Below, piece after piece: positions 16,723 through 25,548 of a stretch of DNA of 64,000 nucleotides. How positions within the stretch are numbered: position 1 is the stretch's first letter; each line of letters opens with the position of its first letter. The stretch is taken from assembly GCA_964502005.1 (NCBI GenBank), contig CAZCUX010000013.1, positions 62,001 to 126,000 of the forward strand, given 5' to 3'. Made by a program: the position numbers and the translations under genes. Origin of the DNA: CAJWOS01 sp964502005 (GTDB lineage Bacteria; Myxococcota_A; UBA796; UBA2385). The notes under the pieces are model-generated. The model was not told the DNA's origin. It did not search any database and was given only the letters and a program-made list of their open reading frames with translations.

Positions 16723-18474
16723 ATGGACCGAGTATCACATCGTTGGGACATGCTGTTTTCGGGATTAGCATGGATGGCGTTGGTCGGCGTCGCCGCAGCC
16801 GGAGTCGGCGCGCTTCCTTGGCCCGCTACGGAGACATCGGGGCTCTTGGATGGGCCAGACGCGGGAGAATGGGCGCTCAGCGCGAGAAGTTTTGCAGACG
16901 GCCGGTTTGCTGATGTTGATGAACACAGGCTCCCAACGTATTTGATTCTTATTACATTTGTGCTATTGTTTGGAGACACGTCGATTGCACAAGCAGGACA
17001 CGCGGTAAACGCCTTATGCTGGACGCTATTACCGTTTGTGGTGTTTGGCGTAGCACGCGCGTGGGGGGACAGCTTGGCGGGTGTGTTGGCGGGCGCTGCG
17101 GTTTTGTCCGTGACACCGCTGTTTCACGCTGCCGCGCGATTTGGCGTGGATCCCGTCGTCGCGGTGGGACTTCCGTTGGCAATGCTCGCCGTGGTTCCGG
17201 CGCAGAAGTGGCCTGCATGGTCGGTTTTGGCTGGATTTGCGGCGGTCTTGTTGGCGTATAGTCACCTCACGGCGTTTCCTTATGTGATTCCCGCGTTTCT
17301 CCTTTTGACCCTCCGCGGTGGGAATGGGCGGGTTTGGACCCGTCCTTTGGGCTTTGTCGTGGGCGCTTTGGGCGCGCTGGGCTTGTTTTCGGCCACCGTG
17401 GGCTTGGTGCGACCCACCATGTTTGTTCACTCCGTCTCCGAAGGCATCGCGCCCGATGCGGGAGCCACCGACCCCACATTGTCGTTGGCGCCGAGTGCTT
17501 CGGCGATATTGTCGGCGGGCGCGTCGTCGTCGTGGGCGAAGGTGGCCGCCGATGTGCCCGCTTGGTTCGGGGGTTTGGGGCTCGCGCCGTGGCTGTTGGG
17601 CGCCGTCTTGGTCCTCGGGGTGCTTGGATTGGGACACGGCGCCCCCGTGTCCGCCGCGGCGGTCGATGCGCGCTTGCGGGCCTTGTCCATTCGAGAACGA
17701 CAGCGACGGTCGTGGCTGCGCGGTCCCCTCGGTTCCTTGCTGCGCCTGCAAAACATGCTGCGTCTTTCGCCCGCTCCCGGCTTGGTTATTCTGTGTTGCA
17801 TATCGCCGACTTTTGTGTTTGCGGCGGCCCAAGCAGAGCCTCGTTACAGCATAAACCTATTACCATTCGTTGCGATTTTGTTGGGGCGCGGGGCCGCTGG
17901 TCCGCTGCGGGTGCTCTACGGTGTCGTTCCCCTTCGCGCGCGCGCTTTGCTTGGCTTGGGTGCGATTTTGCTCGCCGGCGGCGCGCTGGTCCAGTCCCAT
18001 CGGGCGCTCGCGGGCGCCGTACAGACCCTGCCGATGCCCAATGCGGTGTCTCGGTCGGCGGTGGTGCTGGCAGACGCTGTTCACGCGCTCGCGCCCAACG
18101 ATAGCGCCGTCGCTACACCCATGCGCGAGGTCGCGGCGCTGCTCGGCCGTCCCCATTGTCCGCGGACGAGCTGTCGACCGGCTGCGGGAGTGGATGTCGG
18201 GCCTGCGTGCATCGCGCACATACAACGAGAATGTAGTGGTACGGGGGACATTCCGCTCGTTTGGTTTCGACGGGGTCCATTGGGAATGGGGGACGACCCG
18301 CGCTCGCAAGAGACGGGCCAGTGGGCCGCGCGCCAATTCGAAAAACAGACATCTATATCTGTAGATGTGTTTGATGCAGTGCTGATTTTGGTGCCCCGCA
18401 CGCCCCTTGTGACGACCGAACAAGATGGGTCGGACGCGCGTTTGCTCTTAGGTTCTCCCGCTTCTGCCCGATAG
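16723..18474 (+). CDS. Multi-spanning membrane protein, GT39/ArnT-like
   Basis: A 583-residue protein with roughly nine to eleven membrane segments and a C-terminal soluble tail. After the first segment the loop reads DGPDAGEWALSARSFADGRF, the acidic-loop arrangement of GT-C dolichyl- or polyprenyl-phosphate sugar transferases. HRLPTYLILITFVLLFG follows. Glycosyl transfer to lipid or protein is inferred. The ATG at 16723 was used, without a clear Shine-Dalgarno; ATG 16750 is possible. It differs in sequence from the similar-topology protein at 9947. A hairpin CAACCG-AAAC-CGGTTG lies just after the stop, before the EAL gene. Confidence 0.6.
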   Translation: MDRVSHRWDMLFSGLAWMALVGVAAAGVGALPWPATETSGLLDGPDAGEWALSARSFADGRFADVDEHRLPTYLILITFVLLFGDTSIAQAGHAVNALCWTLLPFVVFGVARAWGDSLAGVLAGAAVLSVTPLFHAAARFGVDPVVAVGLPLAMLAVVPAQKWPAWSVLAGFAAVLLAYSHLTAFPYVIPAFLLLTLRGGNGRVWTRPLGFVVGALGALGLFSATVGLVRPTMFVHSVSEGIAPDAGATDPTLSLAPSASAILSAGASSSWAKVAADVPAWFGGLGLAPWLLGAVLVLGVLGLGHGAPVSAAAVDARLRALSIRERQRRSWLRGPLGSLLRLQNMLRLSPAPGLVILCCISPTFVFAAAQAEPRYSINLLPFVAILLGRGAAGPLRVLYGVVPLRARALLGLGAILLAGGALVQSHRALAGAVQTLPMPNAVSRSAVVLADAVHALAPNDSAVATPMREVAALLGRPHCPRTSCRPAAGVDVGPACIAHIQRECSGTGDIPLVWFRRGPLGMGDDPRSQETGQWAARQFEKQTSISVDVFDAVLILVPRTPLVTTEQDGSDARLLLGSPASAR

Positions 18475-18550
18475 GCTGCTGGATTGGTGGCCCGGATGTT
18501 CCTGCAACCGAAACCGGTTGTATGCACGCGGCGGACCCGCTGAGGCTTGT

Positions 18551-19654
18551 GTGGCGCGTATTCTGCTCCTCGATTCTCAACCCGCTTCCCGTCTGGCGCG
18601 GCGTATGCTGCTACAGATGGACGGTCACGACGTTGTCGACGCATCATCGGTGTCCGAAGGTCGCGCTGCGGTCGCAAACGGGCTGACGGTTGACGGCGTG
18701 GTGGTGGTCAAGGACCCCGGCCAGGGCGACGATGTAGGCTGGATGTTCGACCTGCGAAAGCTCCGGCCCGCATGGGCGCGCGTGTTGGTCGGCGATGGCA
18801 TGGACCTCCAAACGATGGTCGAGGCCGTCAATCTCGGCGCCCCACACCAGGTCTTGACCGAAGGCGGCACCCGCGACCCTTTGGTGCGGTCGGTGCGGCA
18901 GGCCCTCGACCTCGCCCGCGATGCCGCCCGGGATGCGCGCCAGTCGTCGTCGGGTGATGGTCGCGAGCGGCTCACACGCCTCATGGCAGGCCCCGACTTC
19001 CGCATCGCCCTCCAGCCCATCTACACCAGCGGGGGCGGCTTGCTCGGGCACGAGGTGCTCATTCGCTCCCGTGACCCCGTGCTGCGCGGGCCTCTGGCCG
19101 TGCTCGAAGAAGCCGCGCAGCAGCGAATGCTCGATGCCGTGCTTCATGCGGTGGTACGGCGAGCCGAGCCGGTTGTCCACGAACTCCCGGCCGAGCAGCT
19201 CTTGTTTTTGAACCTCCACGCCGAGGACCTTAGGGACCCCACCCTGTTGGTCCGCACCCTCGCGCCGCTCGAAGATGTCGCGCATCGGGTGGTCCTCGAA
19301 ATTACCGGCCACGCCTACAACCGCTGGACCGACTCCTTGCGCACCCGCTTGCAGCCCGTGCTCTCCCAAGGGTATCGCATCGCCGTTGACGACATTGGCG
19401 CGGGCGAAGGCGCCTTGGTGCTCTTGTCCGAAGCGTCGCCCGCATTCATCAAGGCACACGACAGCATCGTGCGCGACCTCAACCGCAGCGGCCACAAGCG
19501 CCGTTTGGTCGAGATGTTGTGTCATTTTGCCACGGGCGCCGGTGCGCAGTTGGTGGCAGAAGGCGTAGAACGGGAAGACGAAGCGCAGGCCCTTCGGGAA
19601 GCAGGTGTGGGCTTCTTGCAGGGCTTTTTGTTTGGGGTGCCTGTCGAAGTGTGA
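18551..19654 (+). CDS. Pseudo-receiver + EAL domain protein
   Basis: A 367-residue cytoplasmic protein. Residues 1-120 look like a receiver (ARILLLDSQPASRLARRML), but the phospho-acceptor position reads VVVVKDP, so phosphorylation is doubtful. Residues ~130-365 are an EAL domain: the EAL motif is HEVLIRS, and NLHAEDL, LEITG, VDDIGAGEGAL, FIKAHD, AEGVERED and LQGFLFG mark the metal and catalytic positions. The second Glu of the usual ELTE is Gly. c-di-GMP hydrolysis is therefore possible but uncertain; a binding-only role is an alternative. The GTG at 18551 has GAGG 5 nt upstream. It heads a run with ribF, aroE and another pseudo-receiver. Confidence 0.82.
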   Translation: MARILLLDSQPASRLARRMLLQMDGHDVVDASSVSEGRAAVANGLTVDGVVVVKDPGQGDDVGWMFDLRKLRPAWARVLVGDGMDLQTMVEAVNLGAPHQVLTEGGTRDPLVRSVRQALDLARDAARDARQSSSGDGRERLTRLMAGPDFRIALQPIYTSGGGLLGHEVLIRSRDPVLRGPLAVLEEAAQQRMLDAVLHAVVRRAEPVVHELPAEQLLFLNLHAEDLRDPTLLVRTLAPLEDVAHRVVLEITGHAYNRWTDSLRTRLQPVLSQGYRIAVDDIGAGEGALVLLSEASPAFIKAHDSIVRDLNRSGHKRRLVEMLCHFATGAGAQLVAEGVEREDEAQALREAGVGFLQGFLFGVPVEV

Positions 19655-19758
19655 CGGTGGGGGGCGGCAGCCATAAGGCGGTTCCTCTACACGACGATAC
19701 ACGGGCGTTGGTTGGGCCATTCGGGCTCGAAACGATACGTGCGCCGCGTCGCGAACCT

Positions 19759-20757
19759 ATGTCCCGCCGCGACCGAGTTGACGGAATGTTCGCTGCACCT
19801 CCCGCCTCTGTCTCCGAGCCTGTCGTCTTTGCCGGCAGCGCCGCGTATTTGCGGCAGACCTCTGGGCAAGCGGGCCCCGTATTGACCATTGGCAACTTTG
19901 ATGGTGTTCACCGCGGACATCGCGCCCTGTTGGGGCAAGTGGTCGACGCCGCCCGTCGTCGTGGCGTGCCCGCGTGTGTGTTCACCTTCGACCCTCCGCC
20001 CCGCAGCGTGCTCGCGCCGTCCCAAGCCCAACCGCGCATCACGGCCTGGCCGGAGAGGGTGCGCTTGTTGGGGGAATGTGGTGTGGACCAGGTCATCGTC
20101 GAGCACTTTACCCCTGCATTCGCGCAGCATCCTCCCGAGTGGTTCGTGCGCGAGGTGCTGGGGCGCCGCATTCGGCCGGTGGAGCTCGTGGTGGGGTACG
20201 ACTTCCGCTTTGGCCGGGCGCGTGCGGGCACCCTCGACACCGTAGCCGAGGGCCTGCCGGGCGTACCGGTGTCCTCTATTGCTGCGGTTTCCGATGATTC
20301 GCTGGTGGTGAGCTCTTCTGCGATACGGCGGCAGGTGCAATCCGGGGATGTACGCGGCGCGGCCTTGTTGCTGGGTCGCCCCCACCAGATTCGGGGGGTC
20401 GTGGTGGCCGGCGACCAACGCGGGCGCCAACTTGGGTTTCCGACCGCCAACTTGTCTTGCGCGTCCGAGCTGCTCCCGGCGGTGGGTGTGTATGCGGTCA
20501 AGGTGCGGGTCAACGGTGGCGATGGGCAAGCGGCGGTCGCGAACTTGGGCGTGCGCCCCACCTTCGGCAGTGGCAACGAGTTGCGCGTAGAGGTCCATAT
20601 TCTCGATTATCGCGGCGACTTATACGGCCAAGAACTGGACGTCCTCTTTGTCGACCGAATCCGCGGTGAATCGCGGTTCCGTTCTGTAGACGCCTTGGTC
20701 ACGCAAATTCGCGCGGACATTGACGCGGCGCGGGGCATGTTGGACCATGCCTCCTGA
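19759..20757 (+). CDS. ribF: Bifunctional riboflavin kinase / FAD synthetase
   Basis: A 332-residue RibF that phosphorylates riboflavin to FMN and adenylylates FMN to FAD. The N-terminal nucleotidyltransferase has TIGNFDGVHRGHRALL; a middle motif is GYDFRFGRARAGT with SSSAIRRQV. The C-terminal flavokinase has RGRQLGFPTANL and ANLGVRPTFG, with the expected barrel to the end. The length is normal. The start at 19759 is a choice; ATG at 19786 is also possible and neither has a strong Shine-Dalgarno. The stop lies inside aroE (11-bp overlap), so the genes are co-transcribed. Confidence 0.93.
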   Translation: MSRRDRVDGMFAAPPASVSEPVVFAGSAAYLRQTSGQAGPVLTIGNFDGVHRGHRALLGQVVDAARRRGVPACVFTFDPPPRSVLAPSQAQPRITAWPERVRLLGECGVDQVIVEHFTPAFAQHPPEWFVREVLGRRIRPVELVVGYDFRFGRARAGTLDTVAEGLPGVPVSSIAAVSDDSLVVSSSAIRRQVQSGDVRGAALLLGRPHQIRGVVVAGDQRGRQLGFPTANLSCASELLPAVGVYAVKVRVNGGDGQAAVANLGVRPTFGSGNELRVEVHILDYRGDLYGQELDVLFVDRIRGESRFRSVDALVTQIRADIDAARGMLDHAS

Positions 20758-21556
20758 GCTATCAGGACACACCCGGGTATTTGCGCTCCTTGGCCGTCCC
20801 GTCGGACATTCTTGGAGTCCGTCTATCTACAACACCCTCTTTGGGGCCTACGGCGTAGACGCCGCGTATGTGGCCCTCGACGTGGACCCCACCCGTGCCG
20901 CCGATGTTCCGATGGCGTTGCACACTCTGGGGCTCGCGGGTGTAAACCTCACCGTTCCGCTCAAGGAAGCGGTGGTGCCCAAGCTCGATGGCCTCGACCG
21001 CCACGCCGCACGCGCGGGTGCCGTGAATGTCGTAGTGCGGGAAAGCGGGCGTCTCGTTGGCTACAATACCGATGGATTGGGCTTTTTGGACTCGTTGCCT
21101 ACCGATTTTTCGCGACATGGCCTCGCGTTGGTGCTCGGCGCAGGCGGGGCAGCCCGGGCGATCACCGCGGCGCTGGCGGATGACGCGGGAATGTCGGTGG
21201 TGGTCGTCAACCGCACCTTCGCGCGGGCCGAGCGTGTCGTCGCGCAGGTCGGCAGCCCCCGCGTTCGGGCATGTGCGTGGTCTGAAGTGGACGCTTGGCT
21301 TCCCCACGCGCGGCTCGTCGTGCAAGCCTGTACGCAAATCCACGAGAATATCGCGGTAGAGCGTCTTCCCGAAGATGCACTCTGGGTTGACCTCAACTAT
21401 TGGGACCCCTCCCCGCCTTTTGTGTCCCGCTTGGGCACGCGGCGGGTGCAGCGCGGTGGCGAGATGCTGCTGGCCCAAGCCGTTCGTGCGTTCTACCTTT
21501 TCACGGGCATCGAGGTGCCTTTCGCGGATGCGACGGCGATATGGAGGCACCCATGA
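20747..21556 (+). CDS. aroE: Shikimate dehydrogenase
   Basis: A 269-residue NADPH-dependent enzyme that reduces 3-dehydroshikimate to shikimate in the aromatic amino acid pathway. The substrate side has LGRPVGHSWSPSIYN and NLTVPLKE (catalytic Lys), with NTDGLGFLDSL holding the catalytic Asp. The nucleotide loop is VLGAGGAARAI followed by VVNRTFARAE. The C-terminal GGEMLLAQAVRAFYLFTG is typical. The ATG at 20747 overlaps ribF by 11 bp, and the stop overlaps the next start (ATGA). Association with ribF is not a known pathway link. Confidence 0.93.
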   Translation: MPPELSGHTRVFALLGRPVGHSWSPSIYNTLFGAYGVDAAYVALDVDPTRAADVPMALHTLGLAGVNLTVPLKEAVVPKLDGLDRHAARAGAVNVVVRESGRLVGYNTDGLGFLDSLPTDFSRHGLALVLGAGGAARAITAALADDAGMSVVVVNRTFARAERVVAQVGSPRVRACAWSEVDAWLPHARLVVQACTQIHENIAVERLPEDALWVDLNYWDPSPPFVSRLGTRRVQRGGEMLLAQAVRAFYLFTGIEVPFADATAIWRHP

Positions 21557-21987
21557 GTCCCCGCGTGTTGCTCATCGACCCTGCTGCGCGCGACCGATTG
21601 CAGGTGATGGCGCTCTTGCAAGGTCACGCCGATGTTCATGCGCCCGAAGAAGGCGAAGACCCGTTGCGGCGCACCCGGCGCACCCGCTTTGATGCGGTCC
21701 TTGTTGCGCTGCCGCGCCTCGCGGCCCGGCGTGGATTGCACCTTTGTCGCACCATTCGCACGGACGGGGGAAATCCACCGCCAGTAGGCATTCTTGACCC
21801 CTGGCGTCGCCTGGGGGACATCCCCGGCGCCCTCACCGAGAGCGACGCGTCGGGCTATTTGGGTGGCGAGGCGTCGGCGGACGACCTCGCGGACTTTCTC
21901 ACGGCACTGTTGGCCAACGACCGCCCGTGTGTTGTGCGGCGGCCCCCGATGCGGTCGGTGTGGGCCCGTCTGCGGGGTGGGTTTTAG
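21553..21987 (+). CDS. Degenerate receiver-like protein
   Basis: A 144-residue protein resembling a stand-alone receiver: it opens SPRVLLIDPAARDRLQVMALLQG and the third strand is FDAVLVALPRLAARRGLHLCRTIR. The phospho-acceptor Asp is replaced (LVALP), and the acidic pair near the N-terminus is reduced to a single Asp. It is therefore unlikely to be phosphorylated. A basic tail (RRPPMRSVWARLRGGF) could bind nucleic acid or membrane, which is speculative. The start ATG is inside the aroE stop (ATGA) with GGAGG upstream, so it is translated with aroE. It is convergent with the next gene (15 bp apart). Confidence 0.68.
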   Translation: MSPRVLLIDPAARDRLQVMALLQGHADVHAPEEGEDPLRRTRRTRFDAVLVALPRLAARRGLHLCRTIRTDGGNPPPVGILDPWRRLGDIPGALTESDASGYLGGEASADDLADFLTALLANDRPCVVRRPPMRSVWARLRGGF

Positions 21988-22002
21988 TCCAACGGTGGTG
22001 GG

Positions 22003-22656
22003 TCACCGTAGCTGCAGCCATCCGGCGAAAACGATGGCGAGGCCCAATCCCGCCAACAATGCGAGCAACGACCGGGCGAACACCACTTGGTCCCGGTCTA
22101 CTGTACCGGTGGGCGCAGGCCGAAACGGCTGGCGGCCCTTTTCTTTGGTGACCTCCTCGCCCGCCCTGTGGACCGAATGTACCCCTTGCTGGTCAAACCG
22201 AAGCACCCAACCGCCGGGAACGGCCGCCGCCAGCGCCGCAATGTCGGCGGCGCGGTCGCTTCCCCATGCGTCGCGCGCCAACAAGGGGCCGTCCACGACA
22301 ATCGCCGCGATGCCCTCCCGTGCGCCCAGGCGCGCCAACAGGGCGGACCGAAAGGCAGCAGAGGCCAACGCGGCCGGAACCGGGCTCTGCACCCCCAGCA
22401 GGGCCCCATCGTCGCTCCGAAGGTCTTCGATGGCGCCACAGGCGACTTGGACCTGGTGCGCGGCGTCGCGCCGAACGGGGTCGCGGGGGTCGGTCTCGGC
22501 GCCGGCCGGCCGGCACGCTTCGGGCCACGCGCCGTCCACCCGAATCGCCATCCACAATGGGGGAATGCCCGCGTCGGCCGCCAGTTGTGGGTCGAGGACA
22601 GGCTCGGCCCAGACGGTCGGGGCGTCTCCCGCAACAAGGCAAAGCTCGGTATCCAC
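22003..22656 (-). CDS. Hypothetical tail-anchored protein
   Basis: A 217-residue protein without a recognised domain. It is mainly soluble with Ala/Asp/Pro-rich segments (WAEPVLDPQLAADAGIPPLWMAIRV; AADIAALAAAVPGGWVLRF) and ends in one hydrophobic segment (LLALLAGLGLAIVFAGWLQ) three residues from the C-terminus, consistent with a tail anchor. I chose the GTG at 22656 because GGAG lies 6 nt upstream; longer in-frame starts up to 22770 would run into the divergent gene. Function unknown. Confidence 0.6.
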   Translation of the reverse strand: MDTELCLVAGDAPTVWAEPVLDPQLAADAGIPPLWMAIRVDGAWPEACRPAGAETDPRDPVRRDAAHQVQVACGAIEDLRSDDGALLGVQSPVPAALASAAFRSALLARLGAREGIAAIVVDGPLLARDAWGSDRAADIAALAAAVPGGWVLRFDQQGVHSVHRAGEEVTKEKGRQPFRPAPTGTVDRDQVVFARSLLALLAGLGLAIVFAGWLQLR

Positions 22657-22715
22657 GGCGTCTCCACAAATGGTGTGCGTATCGGACCCTCTTGTCCCAA
22701 AAAGGGCTTTGAATT

Positions 22716-24326
22716 GTGACAACAATGTGGCAAGATGGCGGCAATTCGATGAACGTTTCACCGTCAACAATGTTGGAGACCGACGCCTCGCCGGTTGACA
22801 TCGGGGACCCGCACCCCGGTGTGTCTCTGGAAATTCGGCAGCACGACCGGCTGAACCTCGAGCTCAAGATTGAGTATCCCACCCCCGACATCACGCAGGC
22901 CAAGGTGGAGACCTTGGTGGACGTGTGGTTTTTCTTGCCGCCCGCCATTGGGGCGAGCGCCGAAACGTACGATTCGGAAGACTTTTACGGCGACTTGCGC
23001 GCGCACACCCGCTTGAAGACGCCCTATGTCCCCCTCGACGACCTCGCGCGCCGCGATGGTCCGCTGTCTCCGTTGTCGACGTTGGGGATGCTGCGGCAGC
23101 ACCTCCCTGCGGGCACACCTCCGCAGCCGATGGGGGAAGCCATCCGGCGGGAAGCGCGCTTGTTGTGCTGTATGTTTCGGCGCTCCGTGCGCGGGACGAC
23201 CCTTCGTTTGCAAGCCTTGGCAGAGCATGAACGCGATGCTGAAGTCGTGCGACTGGCCCAGGAGAGCCGCGCGTTGTTGGCGGCTTGGCGGGGGGCGCGG
23301 GGGCTATTTGCCGATGTGCCCTTGGTTCCCCGAACGCGGGCTGCCCTTGCGATTTGCGACGAAGCCTTGAGCTTGGATGTCGAGGCCTTGATGAGTCGCA
23401 TTCTGCTCGATGTACCCGGCATTTCCGACGATGCGCGCCTGGTCTTGGCCAAGCTGGCTGTCGAAGAGCGAAAACTACGGGTGGCCCGCGGCGACCGCTC
23501 GGCGGCGATGCCGGATGATGTCGACCCCGATGTGCGCGCGTGTTTTTGGGACCAAGCGAGCTTGCTCAAAAAGTTTGTGTCGCAATCGTTGTATCTCTTT
23601 CCCCAAGAGCACCGCGGCGCAAAAGCGCTTGAACACCTCGCAAAGGCGATTGCGGCGGCGTTGGCGATGGCTTGGACGGTTGCATTGCAGATAGCGACCG
23701 TGTTTTTGCTCGGTTTGGAGTTGAACTCGAGCGTCGACCTCAAGGTGGTGGTGCTGTTCAGTCTTTTGGCGGTCGGTGGCTACATCCTGAAAGACCGCAT
23801 GAAAGAGACCATTGGACGGCGCTTGGCTTCGTTTATTCCGCGATTGTTGTATGACCGTCGGCTGGATTTGTACCACCCGGAGTCCACCGCTCCATTTGGA
23901 CAAGTGCGAGAGCGGGTCAATATTTCGAGCAAAGAGCCTTTGCCCGGCGCGGTCGATGCGCTGCGGTCGGTGTCGGCGCGGAATCGGATTTCCTTGTGGA
24001 CCGACACCCAGACCCTCCACTACGAGCGTCGAATGAGCGTGTTGCCGCGTTCGGGAACGCGAAGTTTCGCGCGCTTGGACGGCCTCACCGACATCCTGCG
24101 GCTGAACCTCTCCACCTGGGTGCGCACGCTCGACGACCGCAAGAAGCGCGTGGCGGTGGTGTCCGATGATGGGTTTGTGTCCTCCGTGGAGGTGCCCAAT
24201 CGGTATGTGGTGGACGTCATCACGCGGGTGACCAACGGCACCGGCGCGCGTTGCCAAGGCTGGCGGCTCACCCTCACCCGCCGGGGCATCGAGCGGGTCG
24301 AAGGCTTTAGCTTGTCGGTGGACTGA
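22716..24326 (+). CDS. Hypothetical protein with two central membrane segments
   Basis: A protein of up to 536 residues, not recognised. The first ~300 residues are soluble and helical, with charged motifs (EAIRREARLLCCMFRRSVRGTTLRLQAL). Two adjacent hydrophobic segments at ~315-335 and ~340-360 (ALAMAWTVALQIATVFLLGLEL; VVVLFSLLAVGGYIL) are followed by KDRMKETIGRRLASFIPR and a ~170-residue C-terminal soluble part. Possible starts are GTG 22716, ATG 22725 and ATG 22749; none has a strong ribosome site. It is divergent from the tail-anchored gene. Function unknown. Confidence 0.68.
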   Translation: MTTMWQDGGNSMNVSPSTMLETDASPVDIGDPHPGVSLEIRQHDRLNLELKIEYPTPDITQAKVETLVDVWFFLPPAIGASAETYDSEDFYGDLRAHTRLKTPYVPLDDLARRDGPLSPLSTLGMLRQHLPAGTPPQPMGEAIRREARLLCCMFRRSVRGTTLRLQALAEHERDAEVVRLAQESRALLAAWRGARGLFADVPLVPRTRAALAICDEALSLDVEALMSRILLDVPGISDDARLVLAKLAVEERKLRVARGDRSAAMPDDVDPDVRACFWDQASLLKKFVSQSLYLFPQEHRGAKALEHLAKAIAAALAMAWTVALQIATVFLLGLELNSSVDLKVVVLFSLLAVGGYILKDRMKETIGRRLASFIPRLLYDRRLDLYHPESTAPFGQVRERVNISSKEPLPGAVDALRSVSARNRISLWTDTQTLHYERRMSVLPRSGTRSFARLDGLTDILRLNLSTWVRTLDDRKKRVAVVSDDGFVSSVEVPNRYVVDVITRVTNGTGARCQGWRLTLTRRGIERVEGFSLSVD

Positions 24327-24758
24327 CGCACGGGGACGTTTGGCGTATGGGCGTATTGTTCGGCCTTTTATGCCTTTGAGCGCCAAGTGAACGGCGGACA
24401 GGCCGCACATGGGCGGCGCATTGGGTTGCGCTTGCGAAATCCTTTTGCCTGTGGTGGCGCAAAAAGCAAAACCCGCCTGCGGTGTGCGGCGGGTTTCGGG
24501 AGGAGGGGGTTCAGAGCGCGCAGCGGACCTGTATTCCAGTCGACCGCGCCCCCCGGCGGAGGTAGACCCGGACCGGCTGGCGCTCTGACGCTCTCACCAT
24601 ATGCCATCGCTCGTCACTTCGTTGTTACAATTCGAGATTTTTCTGTGAACGATGCACATAGTTGTATGTCAAAGAATCGTTCAGAGCTGCATTTTCATCA
24701 TTTTGTAATAACTCCGGCGCAATGACCCATTTGGGCACGCCGGGATGGGGTGGAGAGA
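24327..24758. other. 432-bp intergenic stretch, mosaic composition, structured core
   Basis: No credible gene. 24600-24720 is clearly AT-richer than its surroundings and contains TTGACA on the minus strand (24672-24667). 24511-24588 is closed by a 9-bp inverted repeat (TCAGAGCGC / GCGCTCTGA) enclosing a GC-rich interior. A U-rich terminator for the minus strand follows at 24469-24496. A minus-strand small RNA running from about 24640 to 24469 would fit, but no known RNA family is recognisable. Confidence 0.4.
24469..24496 (-). terminator. Rho-independent terminator, minus strand
   Basis: AAACCCGCC (24469-24477) pairs with GGCGGGTTT (24488-24496) around a 10-nt loop. Read on the minus strand the stem is followed by TTTTGCTTTTTG, a good U-tract; on the plus strand no U-tract follows. 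It would end the glycosyltransferase transcript or a small RNA from this gap. Confidence 0.7.
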
Positions 24759-25544
24759 TCAAGAGTGTGCAGGATGGGGGGCGACCGAGCAGGCGTCCCA
24801 GGCGCCGTGCAGGATGCCTCGTATTCGCCGCAGGGGGCCCCCTTCTCGAATGACTTGGGCGGTGGCGAGGGTCACCACCCACGGCAGGCGGGCGCGGCCT
24901 ACGAGGCGTGTGTGACCGGCCACAGACGCCCGCATGGCGGCCTCGGAGCGCGTGGGAAGCGTCGCACCGCCGATGTGCGCGCAGATGGCGTCCGGGACCA
25001 ACCAGACCCCCGCGCCGGCTTGTTGGACTTGCCGGCACAGCGCGATGTCTTCCATGCCATGTGGGTAGGCGGTGTCGAAGCGCCAGCGGGTGCCGATGAG
25101 CATACACGCGCCCGATACGGCGTTTACGGCGTAGGGCTGGTGGGTGGGCTGGACCCATTGGCGGGTTTTTACGCGGCCGGAGCGGCGCACGTCGATGCCA
25201 GCGGAGCAGGTTTTGCCGTCGGGGGTGACCAAGTGCGCCCCGACGATGCCCCCTCTGGCGGTCCAGACTTCGGCGAGGCGCGAAATGCAGCCCGGAAGGG
25301 GTGCCGCGTCGTCGTTGAGAACCAGCGCCGCATCGGCCCAATGGGCTGCTGCAAGACCCATATTGACGGCACGGGCGAAGCCGGTGCGGCCGGAGGTGCG
25401 CACCCATTGGGTGCCGGACACGGGCGTCATACCATCGGTGGAATCATCGACCACTACGATGGTCTCGCCGGAGCAGGCGGCGACAGCCTGGACCAAGAGG
25501 TCGCGGCGGGTGCAGGTGGGAATGATGACCGCGAGCCGCACCAT
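24759..25544 (-). CDS. Family 2 glycosyltransferase
   Basis: A 261-residue GT-A fold enzyme. The start of the fold is LAVIIPTCTRRDLLVQAV, with nucleotide-binding Asp residues in VVVDDSTDG and the DXD-type LVLNDDAAPLPG. The acceptor-side motif is GACMLIGTRWRFDTAYPHGMEDIALCRQVQQAG, typical of GT2 enzymes of the rhamnosyltransferase-like group. No membrane segment. The ATG at 25544 was chosen because it begins the fold and lies 4 bp after the upstream gene's stop, implying co-transcription. The sugar and acceptor are unknown. Confidence 0.85.
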   Translation of the reverse strand: MVRLAVIIPTCTRRDLLVQAVAACSGETIVVVDDSTDGMTPVSGTQWVRTSGRTGFARAVNMGLAAAHWADAALVLNDDAAPLPGCISRLAEVWTARGGIVGAHLVTPDGKTCSAGIDVRRSGRVKTRQWVQPTHQPYAVNAVSGACMLIGTRWRFDTAYPHGMEDIALCRQVQQAGAGVWLVPDAICAHIGGATLPTRSEAAMRASVAGHTRLVGRARLPWVVTLATAQVIREGGPLRRIRGILHGAWDACSVAPHPAHS

Positions 25545-25548
25545 TCGG

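Noticed and set aside
24511..24588. tRNA-like segment with 7-9 bp closing stem
   Set aside because: No T-loop (GTTCRA) or valid anticodon arm on either strand; retained only as a structured segment.
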